Source: an uncultured bacterium (lineage in GTDB: Bacteria; Pseudomonadota; Alphaproteobacteria; Sphingomonadales; Sphingomonadaceae). Taken from it: a stretch of DNA of 64,000 nucleotides. Location: assembly GCA_942636505.2 (NCBI GenBank), contig CALOGB020000056.1, forward strand, positions 62,001-126,000, in the 5' to 3' direction. Position 1 is the stretch's first letter; each line of letters starts with the position of its first letter. A program made the position numbers and the translations under genes. Positions 17,276 through 25,369 of the stretch are shown piece by piece. The notes beneath the pieces are model-generated. The model was not told the DNA's origin. It was given only the letters and a program-made list of their open reading frames with translations, and did no database searches.

Positions 17276-17821
17276 CTACCGCGTCGGCGGCGGAACCAGC
17301 GCCGGCACCAGCCGCGCGGAGTCCGCCGGATCGATCCCCGGCCGCGGTCCGGCGGGGATAACCTTTTCCCCGCGCATTGCCCGCCCCGCGCGCTGCACCG
17401 CCTCGACCACCCGCGGATACACCCCGCACCGGCACAGGTTCGTGATCTGCTCGCGGATCAGATCCTCGCTCGGGTCGGCATTGCGCTTCAGCAAAGCCGC
17501 GGCGGCCATGATCATCCCCGGGATGCAGAACCCGCACTGCGACACCGACTCCGTGATAAACGCCAGCTGCACCGGATGATTGCGCTCCCTCGACAGTCCT
17601 TCGATCGTCGTGACGTACGCCCCCTCGATCGAGCCGATCGGCACCCGGCAACTCCGCACCGCGCGCCCATCGATATCGACCGTGCACGCGCCGCACTGCC
17701 CGGTGCCGCAGCCATATTTCGTCCCCGTCAGGTTCGACGCATCGCGCAGCGCCCACAGCAGCGGCGTCTCGTTGTCGAGCTTGTATTCGATCGGTTCGTT
17801 GTTGACGGTGAAGCGGCTCAT
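17276..17821 (-). CDS. 2Fe-2S subunit of a molybdenum hydroxylase (IorA-like), orphan
   Basis: 181 residues with the two [2Fe-2S] domains of xanthine-oxidase-type small subunits. The plant-ferredoxin type is C38-x4-C43-x2-C46 with C58 (GCGTGQCGAC). The second is C96GFC99 with C130-R-C132 (LCRCGVYPR). In isoquinoline 1-oxidoreductase and relatives this subunit passes electrons from the large molybdopterin subunit, normally encoded next to it. No such gene is adjacent here: downstream are only repeats, and upstream is a divergent sugar transporter. The partner must be elsewhere. The C-terminus has a proline-rich tail. Confidence 0.85.
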   Translation of the reverse strand: MSRFTVNNEPIEYKLDNETPLLWALRDASNLTGTKYGCGTGQCGACTVDIDGRAVRSCRVPIGSIEGAYVTTIEGLSRERNHPVQLAFITESVSQCGFCIPGMIMAAAALLKRNADPSEDLIREQITNLCRCGVYPRVVEAVQRAGRAMRGEKVIPAGPRPGIDPADSARLVPALVPPPTR

Positions 17822-17926
17822 GCCCGCCGTCCTAGCTCGGCGGGACGGATCGCACCACGCGGCATTGCCACGCGCCGTCGCCCCGGCTTATGTCGCGCAG
17901 ATAATACCGCGAGGGGGCGCACCACG

Positions 17927-19222
17927 ATGCACGTCGATACCAAATCCACACCAGCGGCCGGAGGCGATGCCAGCCACGGCTACGACGCACCCGACTTGCG
18001 CGTGTTCGTGTTCGCGCTGTTCTTCATCTTCGGCGGCATCACCTCGCTGAACGATATCATCATCCCCAAGATGAAGGAGCTCTTCACGCTCGACCACGCG
18101 ACCGCGATGCTGGTCCAGTCGGCGTTCTTCCTCGCCTATGCGCTGTTCTCGATCCCCGCCGCCGCGATCGTGCGGAAGGCCGGCTACATGCGGACCGCGT
18201 CGATCGGCCTCGTGACGATGACCGCGGGCTGCCTGTTGTTCATCCCCGCCGCAGGGCAGGCGAGCTTCGGCATGTTCCTGTTCGCGCTGTTCGTGCTCGG
18301 CGCAGGGATCACCGTGGTGCAGGTCGTCGCCAACCCGCTGATCTCCGCGCTCGGCCATCCCAAATCCGCCTCGAGCCGACTGACCTTCGCACAGGCGTTC
18401 AACTCGCTCGGCACCACGATCTTTCCGTATGTCGGCTCCGCGCTGATCCTCGGCGGGCTGGCGACGGTCGACTCCTCGAAGCTCACCGGCGCCGCGCTCG
18501 ACGCGTACCGGACGGAATCGTCGCGTACCGTCGTCCACACCTATATCGGCCTCGCGATCGCGCTGCTGATCGTCGCCGCTGTCGTGTGGACCCGCCGCAA
18601 CCGGCTCAACGAGGAGCAGGACCAGACCGGCAGCATCTTCCATGCATTCACGCTGCTCAAGCGCCCGCGCTTCGCGATGGGGACGGCGTGCATCTTCCTG
18701 TACGTCGGCGCCGAAGTCGCGGTCGGCTCGCTGATCGTCAACTATCTGATGCAGCCGAGCGTGATGGGCCTGAGCGATGTCGCCGCGGGCAAGCACGTCC
18801 CGTTCTATTGGGGCGGGGCGCTGGTCGGCCGGTTCATCGGCGCGTACGTGCTGAACAAGGTGTCGCCGGGCAAGGTGCTCGCGGGCGTCGCGACGGGCAC
18901 GCTGGCGCTGATCCTGATATCGGCGAATACCGAGGGCGCTGTGTCGGGCTGGGCGCTGCTGGCGATCGGCCTGATGAACGCGGTGATGTTCCCGACGATC
19001 TTCTCGCTGGCGTCGGAAGGTCTGGGCAAGCGTGCGGCGGAAGGCTCGGGCGTCATCGCCACGGCGATCGTCGGCGGCGCGATCGTCCCGTATCTGACGG
19101 GAATGCTGGCGGACAAGTCGGGCAGCCTGCACTTCGCGCTGCTGCTCCCCGCGATCTGCTATGCGCTGATCCTGGCGTACGGGTTGTATGCCCGGAAGCC
19201 GGTGGCGGAGATCGCCGCCTGA
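17927..19222 (+). CDS. FucP/GluP-type sugar MFS transporter
   Basis: A 431-residue inner-membrane protein with about 12 hydrophobic helices. FVFALFFIFGGITSLNDIIIPKMKELF at the start and the VVQVVANPLISALG segment are typical of the L-fucose:H+ symporter / glucose-galactose transporter branch. It should import a neutral hexose using the proton gradient; the exact sugar cannot be read from the sequence. The ATG at 17927 was chosen because the frame extends upstream only through repeat sequence. It is divergent from the 2Fe-2S gene, with no catabolic partner beside it. Confidence 0.85.
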   Translation: MHVDTKSTPAAGGDASHGYDAPDLRVFVFALFFIFGGITSLNDIIIPKMKELFTLDHATAMLVQSAFFLAYALFSIPAAAIVRKAGYMRTASIGLVTMTAGCLLFIPAAGQASFGMFLFALFVLGAGITVVQVVANPLISALGHPKSASSRLTFAQAFNSLGTTIFPYVGSALILGGLATVDSSKLTGAALDAYRTESSRTVVHTYIGLAIALLIVAAVVWTRRNRLNEEQDQTGSIFHAFTLLKRPRFAMGTACIFLYVGAEVAVGSLIVNYLMQPSVMGLSDVAAGKHVPFYWGGALVGRFIGAYVLNKVSPGKVLAGVATGTLALILISANTEGAVSGWALLAIGLMNAVMFPTIFSLASEGLGKRAAEGSGVIATAIVGGAIVPYLTGMLADKSGSLHFALLLPAICYALILAYGLYARKPVAEIAA

Positions 19223-19230
19223 ACAAGAGC

Positions 19231-19288
19231 TTGTTCCCCCGCGAAGGCGGGGGCCCAGACTGGGTCCCCGCCTTCGCGGGGAAACAAT
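19231..19288. repeat. Palindromic intergenic repeat, family C
   Basis: Arms TTGTTCCCCCGCGAAGGCGG and CCGCCTTCGCGGGGAAACAA fill the gap between two convergent genes, where such an element could serve as a bidirectional terminator. Confidence 0.9.
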
Positions 19289-20428
19289 CTACTCCGGTGA
19301 CCCCAACATCGGCGCCGCCCGCCCGGTCGCGAGATCGGCATTCGAAAACCGGATCGGCGTACGCAGCCCCGGGACCAGAGACCCATCCGGCCGCGCGACG
19401 TCGATCGCCATCCCCCGCGCGACAACCTGCGGATCCTCGAACGCCTGCGCCACCGTATTGATTGGCCCGGCCGGCACCCCGACCGCCTCCAGCCGCGCCA
19501 ACAACGCCAGCTTAGGCACCAGTGCCGTCGCCGCCTCAATCCCCGCGAACAGCACATCCTTGAACGCCAACCGCCCGGCATTGGTCGCGAACCGCGGATC
19601 GTCGCGCATCTCGGGCAAGCCCATCGCGTCGCAGAACCGCCGGAACTGCCCGTCATTCCCGACCGCCAGGATGAACCACCCATCGGCACACGGAAACACC
19701 GCATAGGGACATACGTTCATATGCGCATTCCCGACCCGCGTCGGCGACACGCCGCTAGCGAACCAGTTCATCGCCTGGTTCGCCAGCACGCCGGTCATCG
19801 TATCGAGCAGCGCCATGTCGATCTGTTGACCCCTGCCGGTCCGCTCGCGCATCGCCAGCGCCGCCTGGATCGCGATCACCGAATACAGCCCGGTCATGAT
19901 GTCGGCGAACGCTACGCCGATCTTCTGCGGCGCGCCATCGGGCTCGCCGGTCAGGTCCATGATCCCGCTCATCCCCTGGACGATGAAGTCGTAGCCCGCA
20001 CGAGGAGCGTAGGGCCCGTCCTGCCCGAACCCCGTGATCGAGCAATATACCAGCCGCGGATTGATCGCCGCGAGCGTGGCGTAATCGAGCCCGTACTTCG
20101 CGAGCCCGCCGACCTTGAAGTTCTCGATCACGACATCGGCATCGGCGATCAGGTCGCGGACGATCGCTTGGCCCTCAAGGGTCGTAAAGTCGGCAACGAC
20201 CGATCGCTTCCCGCGGTTGGCGGCATGAAAATACGCGGCGTCACGCGTGCCATCGGGGTTGTCGATAAACGGCGGCCCCCAGGTTCGCGTGTCGTCACCC
20301 GCCGGGCTTTCGATCTTGACGACGTCTGCCCCGAGATCGGCGAGCACCTGCCCCGCCCAAGGCCCCGCAAGGATCCGTGCGAGTTCGACAACCTTCAGGC
20401 CGGCGAGCGGGGAGGGTTTGCTTCCCAC
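19289..20428 (-). CDS. Family III CoA-transferase (CaiB/BaiF), probably glutarate CoA-transferase
   Basis: About 379 residues. The opening LAGLKVVELARILAGPWAGQVLADLGADVVKIE is the hallmark of family III CoA-transferases, which move CoA between carboxylic acids through an aspartyl-CoA. RAGYDFIVQGMSGIMDLTGEPDG carries the expected catalytic-loop features. It lies just downstream of a glutaryl-CoA dehydrogenase gene on the same strand. That fits activation of glutarate with succinyl-CoA, as by the SUGCT relatives, but the substrate is inferred. A GTG at 20428 was chosen because longer forms read into the family B repeat. Confidence 0.82.
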   Translation of the reverse strand: MGSKPSPLAGLKVVELARILAGPWAGQVLADLGADVVKIESPAGDDTRTWGPPFIDNPDGTRDAAYFHAANRGKRSVVADFTTLEGQAIVRDLIADADVVIENFKVGGLAKYGLDYATLAAINPRLVYCSITGFGQDGPYAPRAGYDFIVQGMSGIMDLTGEPDGAPQKIGVAFADIMTGLYSVIAIQAALAMRERTGRGQQIDMALLDTMTGVLANQAMNWFASGVSPTRVGNAHMNVCPYAVFPCADGWFILAVGNDGQFRRFCDAMGLPEMRDDPRFATNAGRLAFKDVLFAGIEAATALVPKLALLARLEAVGVPAGPINTVAQAFEDPQVVARGMAIDVARPDGSLVPGLRTPIRFSNADLATGRAAPMLGSPE

Positions 20429-20435
20429 GTTAGAG

Positions 20436-20543
20436 CACCACCCCGGCGAAGGCCGGGGCCCAGTTGGGAAGGTCGGAGTAACAACGCGCAGCATCAGCCA
20501 ATACGCGTTCCCCAATTGGGCCCCGGCCTTCGCCGGGGTGGTA
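20436..20543. repeat. Palindromic intergenic repeat, family B
   Basis: A full two-armed copy between the CoA-transferase and acyl-CoA dehydrogenase genes, which are on the same strand. It therefore probably lies inside a transcript. Confidence 0.9.
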
Positions 20544-20563
20544 GGACCGTCCGCGCGCCAACA

Positions 20564-21748
20564 CTAGAACGCAGCGATACCCGTGATCGCCCGCCCCAGG
20601 ATCAACGCGTGCACGTCATGCGCCCCCTCATACGTGTTGACCGTCTCCAGGTTCATCAGGTGACGCATCACCTGATACTCCCCCGAAATCCCATTCCCGC
20701 CATGCATGTCGCGAGACATCCGCGCGATATCGAGCGCCTTGCCGACGTTGTTGCGCTTGACGATCGAGACCATTTCCGGCGCGAACCGGCCCTCGTCCAT
20801 CAACCGCCCGACGCGCAACGACGCCTGCAACCCGAGCGCGATCTCGGTCTCCATATCCGCCAGCTTCTTCTGGAAAAGCTGCCGCCCAGCCAATGGCGTC
20901 CCAAACTGGTTGCGATCGAGGCCATATTGCCGCGCCGCGTGGAAGCAGAATTCCGCCGCGCCCAGCGCACCCCAGGAAATCCCGTACCGAGCGCGATTGA
21001 GGCAGCCGAACGGCCCCTTCAACCCCTGCACGTCGGGCAGCAGCGCGTCGTCGCCGACCTCGACCTCGTCCATCATCACCATGCCCGTGATCGATGCGCG
21101 CAGCGACAGCTTGCCCTCGATCTTGGGCGTCTCCAGCCCCTTCATCCCGCGCTCCAGGATGAAGCCGCGGATGCCGCCGCCATGCTCGTCGGACTTCGCC
21201 CAGATCACGAACACGTCGGCGATCGGCGAGTTCGAAATCCACGTCTTCGCGCCCGAGATCACATAGCCGTTCGCCGTCTTCTTCGCCCGCGTCGTCATCC
21301 CGCCGGGATCGGATCCCGCGTCCGGCTCGGTCAGCCCGAAGCAGCCGATCCATTCGCCGGTCGCGAGCTTGGGCAGGTATTTGCGCTTCTGCTCTTCGGA
21401 TCCGAACGCGTTGATCGGGTACATAACGAGGCTCGACTGCACCGACATCATCGAGCGATAGCCCGAGTCGATCCGCTCCACCTCGCGCGCGACCAGCCCG
21501 TACGCGACGTACGACGCACCGACGCCGCCATATTCCTCGGGGATCGTCGGCCCGAGCAGCCCGAGCGCACCCATTTCCCGAAAAATCGCGGGATCGGTAT
21601 GCTCGTGCTGGAACGCGTCGATGATCCGCGGCGCGAGCTTGTCGTCGGCATAGGCCTTCGCGCTGTCGCGGATCATCCGCTCGTCCTCGCTCAACTGATC
21701 GTCGAGCAGGAACGGATCCGCCCAGTCGAATTTGCCCATCCCGGCCAT
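20564..21748 (-). CDS. gcdH: Glutaryl-CoA dehydrogenase
   Basis: 394 residues of the acyl-CoA dehydrogenase fold. [16 protein letters not shown] is the FAD/substrate signature. The C-terminal [21 protein letters not shown], with the catalytic Glu near 374, is characteristic of glutaryl-CoA dehydrogenase rather than straight-chain enzymes. The enzyme converts glutaryl-CoA to crotonyl-CoA and CO2 in lysine, tryptophan and glutarate breakdown, passing electrons to ETF. The ETF:quinone oxidoreductase at 54776 completes that route. AAGGAG precedes the ATG by a good distance. Confidence 0.92.
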   Translation of the reverse strand: MAGMGKFDWADPFLLDDQLSEDERMIRDSAKAYADDKLAPRIIDAFQHEHTDPAIFREMGALGLLGPTIPEEYGGVGASYVAYGLVAREVERIDSGYRSMMSVQSSLVMYPINAFGSEEQKRKYLPKLATGEWIGCFGLTEPDAGSDPGGMTTRAKKTANGYVISGAKTWISNSPIADVFVIWAKSDEHGGGIRGFILERGMKGLETPKIEGKLSLRASITGMVMMDEVEVGDDALLPDVQGLKGPFGCLNRARYGISWGALGAAEFCFHAARQYGLDRNQFGTPLAGRQLFQKKLADMETEIALGLQASLRVGRLMDEGRFAPEMVSIVKRNNVGKALDIARMSRDMHGGNGISGEYQVMRHLMNLETVNTYEGAHDVHALILGRAITGIAAF

Positions 21749-21815
21749 ATGAATCTCCTTCGTTGACCGCCGACTTCGTGGTTCGGTCAGCGAAAGTCCA
21801 CCCCTGACGAAACGT

Positions 21816-22142
21816 TTACGCGTCGATCAGCGTCAGGACCGCGATCGTCACATGCTCGAGGTCGCCGATCGACTCGATGCGGTCGACCACCAGATCGGCG
21901 ACGATATGCCCGCGCATCGCGAACTCCGCTTCGGGCAACGCGTCGATCCAGTCTCGAAGACCGGGTACGGGCATCGCCGCGATCGTCAGGCGGTGCAGCG
22001 TGCCGACGAAGGTCGCGCTCGCCCACGGCGTGCACGCGATCGACTCGACGTGCATCATCAGGCCTGCCGCCGCCGCATGGCCGCGAAGCGCGAGGATCAA
22101 CAGCGTGCCCGCATCGGGGCCACGGATCGCGTCCATCCTCAC
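21816..22142 (-). CDS. Hypothetical protein coupled to a small HTH gene
   Basis: A 108-residue protein, opening [19 protein letters not shown], with alternating short helices and strands and no signal peptide. I do not recognise its family. It starts at a GTG (22142) that overlaps the stop of the upstream small gene as GTGA; an ATG two codons later is an alternative. The tight coupling suggests the two work together. Confidence 0.55.
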   Translation of the reverse strand: MRMDAIRGPDAGTLLILALRGHAAAAGLMMHVESIACTPWASATFVGTLHRLTIAAMPVPGLRDWIDALPEAEFAMRGHIVADLVVDRIESIGDLEHVTIAVLTLIDA

Positions 22143-22315
22143 AATCCGTGCCGTTCGATAAAGGTTTCTATCCGCGCCACCATCGGCGCGCGCGGCTGGC
22201 GACCGAGTCGGAGATCGTGGACCAGCCGCGGATCGCCGACCGCCAACCGGCCAAATTTGGAAGTCGGCATGCCGGTCTGCCGTAGATATCGGTCGATCTT
22301 GATGAGAACGGACAT
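22139..22315 (-). CDS. Small putative helix-turn-helix protein
   Basis: A 58-residue protein. TGMPTSKFGRLAVGDPRLVHDL followed by GRQPRAPMVARIETFI (shown in part) looks like a Cro/CI-type HTH: a helix, a turn with GDP, a recognition helix and a closing helix. It is divergent from the S24 repressor gene across 115 bases that hold a repeated TCCTA/TAGGA site. It may regulate, or be regulated by, that neighbour. The assignment rests on pattern only. Confidence 0.55.
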   Translation of the reverse strand: MSVLIKIDRYLRQTGMPTSKFGRLAVGDPRLVHDLRLGRQPRAPMVARIETFIERHGL

Positions 22316-22390
22316 GGTCGCTCCTTCCTGTTCCTGGCCCCGAGTCCCTGGCCCGGGTCCCTGCTTGTGTTCTTGATCTGTTCCGGCAAA

Positions 22391-22415
22391 TCCTACTTGT
22401 CTAGGAAAATTCCTA
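22391..22415. promoter_or_regulatory. Candidate operator for the S24 repressor
   Basis: Three half-sites follow each other: TCCTA (22391-22395), TAGGA (22402-22406) and TTCCTA (22410-22415). TAGGAA-AA-TTCCTA is a perfect inverted repeat, and TCCTA-N6-TAGGA is a second overlapping one. The array ends 16 bases before the S24 gene and lies in the shared divergent promoter region, so autoregulation is likely. Confidence 0.55.
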
Positions 22416-22430
22416 CGCTACGGTTCGGGC

Positions 22431-23063
22431 GTGGCTAGAACCGTGTCCGATCCCGATCCAAGAACCGCGCTGGCAACGCTGGCAGCGGCGCGTGGCGACA
22501 GTCTGGCGGCGCTGTCGGCGATGCTGGGGCGCAACGCGGCGTACCTTCAGCAATATGTCCGGCGCGGATCGCCGCGGGTGCTCGGCGAACGCGACCGCCG
22601 ATTGCTGTCGGACTATCTGGGGGTCAGCGAAGCGACGCTGGGCGCGCCCGCCGACCGGCCGGGAGGGTTCCGCATCCGCAAGCTCGACGTCGCGGCGTCG
22701 GCGGGGCCGGGCGCGCTGGTCGATCGCGAGATCGTGCTCGGCACCGACACGCTGGACCCCGGTCTCGCGCGGAAACTCGGGCTAAGGGACGGGCAGGCGG
22801 CGATCATCCGCGTACGCGGCAACTCGATGGAGCCGGGACTGTTCGACGGCGATCACATCGTGGTCGACACCGCCGACCGTACGCCGCGTGCAAAGGGTGG
22901 GGTGTACGTCATCCGGATCGACGACGCGGTGATGGTGAAGCGTGTGACTCTGGTACGCGGTGCGCTAGTGGCGACGAGCGATAACCCGGATGCGGTGGCT
23001 GTGCCGGACGGAGCGATCGCCGTCATCGGCCGCGTAGTCTGGCAAATGCGCGAGCCGCGCTGA
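22431..23063 (+). CDS. S24 family LexA/CI-like repressor-peptidase
   Basis: 210 residues. The N-terminal 70 residues contain an HTH-like region (AALSAMLGRNAAYLQQYVRRG). The C-terminal half is an S24 domain with the nucleophile Ser near 132 (RGNSMEPGLFDGD) and the general-base Lys near 170 (VMVKRV). Such proteins bind operators and are inactivated by self-cleavage or simply sense state. The short spacing to the operator array at 22391 supports autorepression. It is not LexA proper, because the N-terminal domain is not the LexA winged helix. The start is a GTG. Confidence 0.8.
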   Translation: MARTVSDPDPRTALATLAAARGDSLAALSAMLGRNAAYLQQYVRRGSPRVLGERDRRLLSDYLGVSEATLGAPADRPGGFRIRKLDVAASAGPGALVDREIVLGTDTLDPGLARKLGLRDGQAAIIRVRGNSMEPGLFDGDHIVVDTADRTPRAKGGVYVIRIDDAVMVKRVTLVRGALVATSDNPDAVAVPDGAIAVIGRVVWQMREPR

Positions 23064-23083
23064 GGATGACGGTCGATGCTCTG

Positions 23084-23207
23084 ATCCTCCCCCGCTAGGG
23101 GGAGGTGGCACCGAAGGTGACGGAGGGGGAGGACACGATACAATGGTCATTGCCGCCGCCCCCTCCGTCAGGCTGACGCCTGCCACCTCCCCCTGGCGGG
23201 GGAGGAT
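23084..23207. repeat. Palindromic intergenic repeat, family D
   Basis: CCTCCCCCGCTAGGGGGAGG and CCTCCCCCTGGCGGGGGAGG flank a second inner inverted pair GACGGAGGGGGAGG / CCCCCTCCGTCA. The second copy is at 45209-45332. It separates the convergent S24 and SDR genes. Confidence 0.85.
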
Positions 23208-23229
23208 TGACTTGCCATCGATCCGCCGT

Positions 23230-24144
23230 TTACCGCCCCTGCAACTTGCTCAGGATAGTCATCGACTGTTCCGAGCCAGACTGCGGGACGATCTCGCCCG
23301 CGCGGTCGGTGATCGCGTCCCAGTGTGCCGCGATACCCTCCACCGACAGGTCGTCGCCGGTCAGCAACGTGCCTTGCGTCAGCGTCACATACGCCGCCTG
23401 GAACACACCGGCGCCGGCGCCGACGATCATGTTGGTGGGGGCGTCCTCCGACACGAGGAACACCGCGGCAGGCGCGACCTTGTCGGGGGAGAAGGCCTTG
23501 AACGCCTCCTCGGGGAAGATGTCCTGCGTCATCCGCGTGCCCGCGGTCGGCGCGATCGTGTTGACCTTGATGTTGTTCTTCGCGCCCTCGATCGCGAGCG
23601 TCTTGGTCAGGCCGGCAAGACCCAGCTTGGCGGCGCCGTAGTTCGCCTGCCCGAAATTGCCGTAAAGGCCGGTCGACGACGCGGTCATCAGGATGCGGCC
23701 GTAATTCTGCCCGCGCATCGTGTCCCACACCGCCTTGGTGGCGTTGGCCGAGCCGTTCAGGTGGACGTCGACGACGAACTTGAAGTCGGCGGGCTCCATC
23801 TTGGCGAAGCTCTTGTCGCGCAGCACGCCGGCGTTGTTGATAAGGATGTGGACGCCGCCCCATTTCTCCGAGGCGCGGGCGACCATCTCGACCATCTGGT
23901 CGTACTCGGTGACGCTGCCGCCGTTCGACATCGCCTTGCCGCCGGCCGCTTCGATTTCCTCGACGACCTTCAGCGCAGCATCGGAATGGCCGGTGCCATC
24001 GCGCGACGCACCCAGATCGTTGACCACCACCTTCGCGCCGCGGCGGGCGAGTTCGAGCGCATATTCGCGACCCAGGCCACCGCCTGCGCCGGTGACGATC
24101 GCGACCCGATCTTCAAAGCTGATCTGCCCAAAGTTCTCAGACAT
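23230..24144 (-). CDS. SDR-family 3-hydroxyacyl-CoA dehydrogenase-like protein
   Basis: 304 residues. TGAGGGLGREYALELARRGA is the Rossmann nucleotide-binding loop and INNAGV the second structural motif. The YGAAKLG at the catalytic Tyr-x3-Lys position completes the short-chain dehydrogenase set. The opening FEDRVAIVTGAGGGLGREYAL and VVVNDLG match the N-terminal domain of peroxisomal multifunctional enzyme type 2, a (3R)-hydroxyacyl-CoA dehydrogenase, so a role in acyl-CoA oxidation is likely. Bacterial relatives vary in substrate. Confidence 0.8.
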   Translation of the reverse strand: MSENFGQISFEDRVAIVTGAGGGLGREYALELARRGAKVVVNDLGASRDGTGHSDAALKVVEEIEAAGGKAMSNGGSVTEYDQMVEMVARASEKWGGVHILINNAGVLRDKSFAKMEPADFKFVVDVHLNGSANATKAVWDTMRGQNYGRILMTASSTGLYGNFGQANYGAAKLGLAGLTKTLAIEGAKNNIKVNTIAPTAGTRMTQDIFPEEAFKAFSPDKVAPAAVFLVSEDAPTNMIVGAGAGVFQAAYVTLTQGTLLTGDDLSVEGIAAHWDAITDRAGEIVPQSGSEQSMTILSKLQGR

Positions 24145-24147
24145 GGA

Positions 24148-24181
24148 AAAGGCGCCCCTCTCTTATAGTTGGAGCGCCTTT
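24148..24181 (-). terminator. Hairpin directly upstream of the SDR start codon
   Basis: On the minus strand the arms AAAGGCGC and GCGCCTTT enclose a loop with the purine-rich GAGAGGGG. The structure ends three bases before the SDR start. It may end transcription from the upstream Ala/Pro-rich gene, or form a structured leader that affects ribosome access. Confidence 0.45.
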
Positions 24182-24239
24182 CCTAGAACGTAAAGCCAGC
24201 TAGGCAAGCGGCAGGATCACCCGCCGCTTGCTGCGTCGC

Positions 24240-24560
24240 TTACTTGCCGCCGCGGTTGCGGCAGCCGTCCTTGACCGTCTTCGAGCACACCGGATACTCG
24301 GCGGGTGCCGGCGTCGGCGGGGTCACGGTCGGCTGGCCGAACGTCACGCCACCGGCGGGTGCTGGCGGTGCCATCGGTGCGGCGGGTGCTGCTGCCGGAT
24401 CGGCAGGAGCGGCCATCGCAGGATCGGCCGGCGCTGCGGGATCGGCCGGTGCCGCCTGGTCCGCGGGCGCGGTCTGCGCGGCGGGGTCTGCCGGCGGCGT
24501 CGTCTGGGCGATCACGGGCGACGCGAGAAGAGCGGCAGCGGCGAGAAGGATGGACTTCAT
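24240..24560 (-). CDS. Small secreted Ala/Pro-rich protein
   Basis: 106 residues. A signal peptide (MKSILLAAAALLASPVIA) is followed by about 50 residues of PADPAA-type repeats. The non-repetitive C-terminus (EYPVCSKTVKDGCRNRGGK) carries two cysteines that could form a disulfide. The repeats suggest a flexible stalk in the periplasm or at the cell surface. No function is known to me. A hairpin follows its stop. Confidence 0.65.
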   Translation of the reverse strand: MKSILLAAAALLASPVIAQTTPPADPAAQTAPADQAAPADPAAPADPAMAAPADPAAAPAAPMAPPAPAGGVTFGQPTVTPPTPAPAEYPVCSKTVKDGCRNRGGK

Positions 24561-24676
24561 GTGAATCTCCTAAATGGGTGCACCATTTTGGTAGCGCGAC
24601 GTCTGAACGCACTAAGTCGCGCTTGGGTCCTTCGTTTCGCATCCGATTCCATTCGCCCCATCGCGGGACAGAGTCC

Positions 24677-25369
24677 TTACCCGCCCGTATCGAGCGAATA
24701 ACCCGCCGAACGGACGGTGCGGATAATGTCCGGACGCTCGCCGACATTGATCGCTTTCCGCAGCCGCCGGATGTGCACGTCGACCGTCCGGCTCTCGATA
24801 TCTGAGTCATGCCCCCACACCGCATCGAGCAGGCGTTCGCGCGAGAACACCCAGCCGGGATGCTCGAGGAAATGCTTCAGCAGCCGGAACTCGGTCGGTC
24901 CGAGCGACACGACCTCGCCCGAGCGACGCACCTTGTGCCCGACCGTGTCCATCTCGATGTCGGCATAGCTCAGCGCTTCGCCCGCAAGGGCAGGGCGGAC
25001 GCGGCGGAGCACCGCACCCACGCGGGCGACGAGTTCGCGCGGCGAAAACGGCTTCGTTACGTAATCGTCGGCACCGGTTTCCAGGCCCCGCACGCGATCC
25101 TCTTCCTCACCCCGGGCGGTCAGCATGATGATCGGCACGTTCTGCGTCTCGGGTGCACGGCGCAGGCGACGGCACACCTCGATCCCCGACAGCCCCTCGA
25201 CCATCCAGTCGAGCAGGACGATGTCGGGCACCTTCTCCTTGGCGAGCAGCAACGCTTCCTCGCCGTCGGGGGTATGCGCGATCTCGAAATCCTCGCGCTT
25301 GAAATGCCAGACCAGCAATTCGGCGAGGGCGGCGTCGTCTTCGACCAACAGCATTTTCGCGCGTGCCAT
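24677..25369 (-). CDS. phoB: Phosphate regulon response regulator PhoB
   Basis: 230 residues: a receiver domain with the acidic pair near D11/D12, phosphoacceptor D54 (VLLDWM) and K106 (VTKPFSP), followed by an OmpR-type winged-helix domain (SRTVDVHIRRLRKAI, then RTVRSAGYSL). PhoB activates phosphate-starvation genes through Pho boxes. Its ATG overlaps the phoU stop as TAATG, so it is the last gene of the phosphate block, far from its sensor gene phoR at the other end. Confidence 0.95.
   Translation of the reverse strand: MARAKMLLVEDDAALAELLVWHFKREDFEIAHTPDGEEALLLAKEKVPDIVLLDWMVEGLSGIEVCRRLRRAPETQNVPIIMLTARGEEEDRVRGLETGADDYVTKPFSPRELVARVGAVLRRVRPALAGEALSYADIEMDTVGHKVRRSGEVVSLGPTEFRLLKHFLEHPGWVFSRERLLDAVWGHDSDIESRTVDVHIRRLRKAINVGERPDIIRTVRSAGYSLDTGG

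Noticed and set aside
17039..17926. N-terminal extension of the sugar transporter reading through palindromic repeats
   Set aside because: The translation is repeat-derived and Arg/Pro-rich, and runs antisense through the 2Fe-2S gene; the transporter starts at 17927.
20429..20515. Upstream ATG for the CoA-transferase
   Set aside because: The extra residues come from the family B repeat, and the family's normal N-terminus begins just after the GTG at 20428.
22431..23063. Prophage repressor region
   Set aside because: The S24 protein and small HTH gene look phage-like, but no structural, integrase or lysis genes are adjacent.
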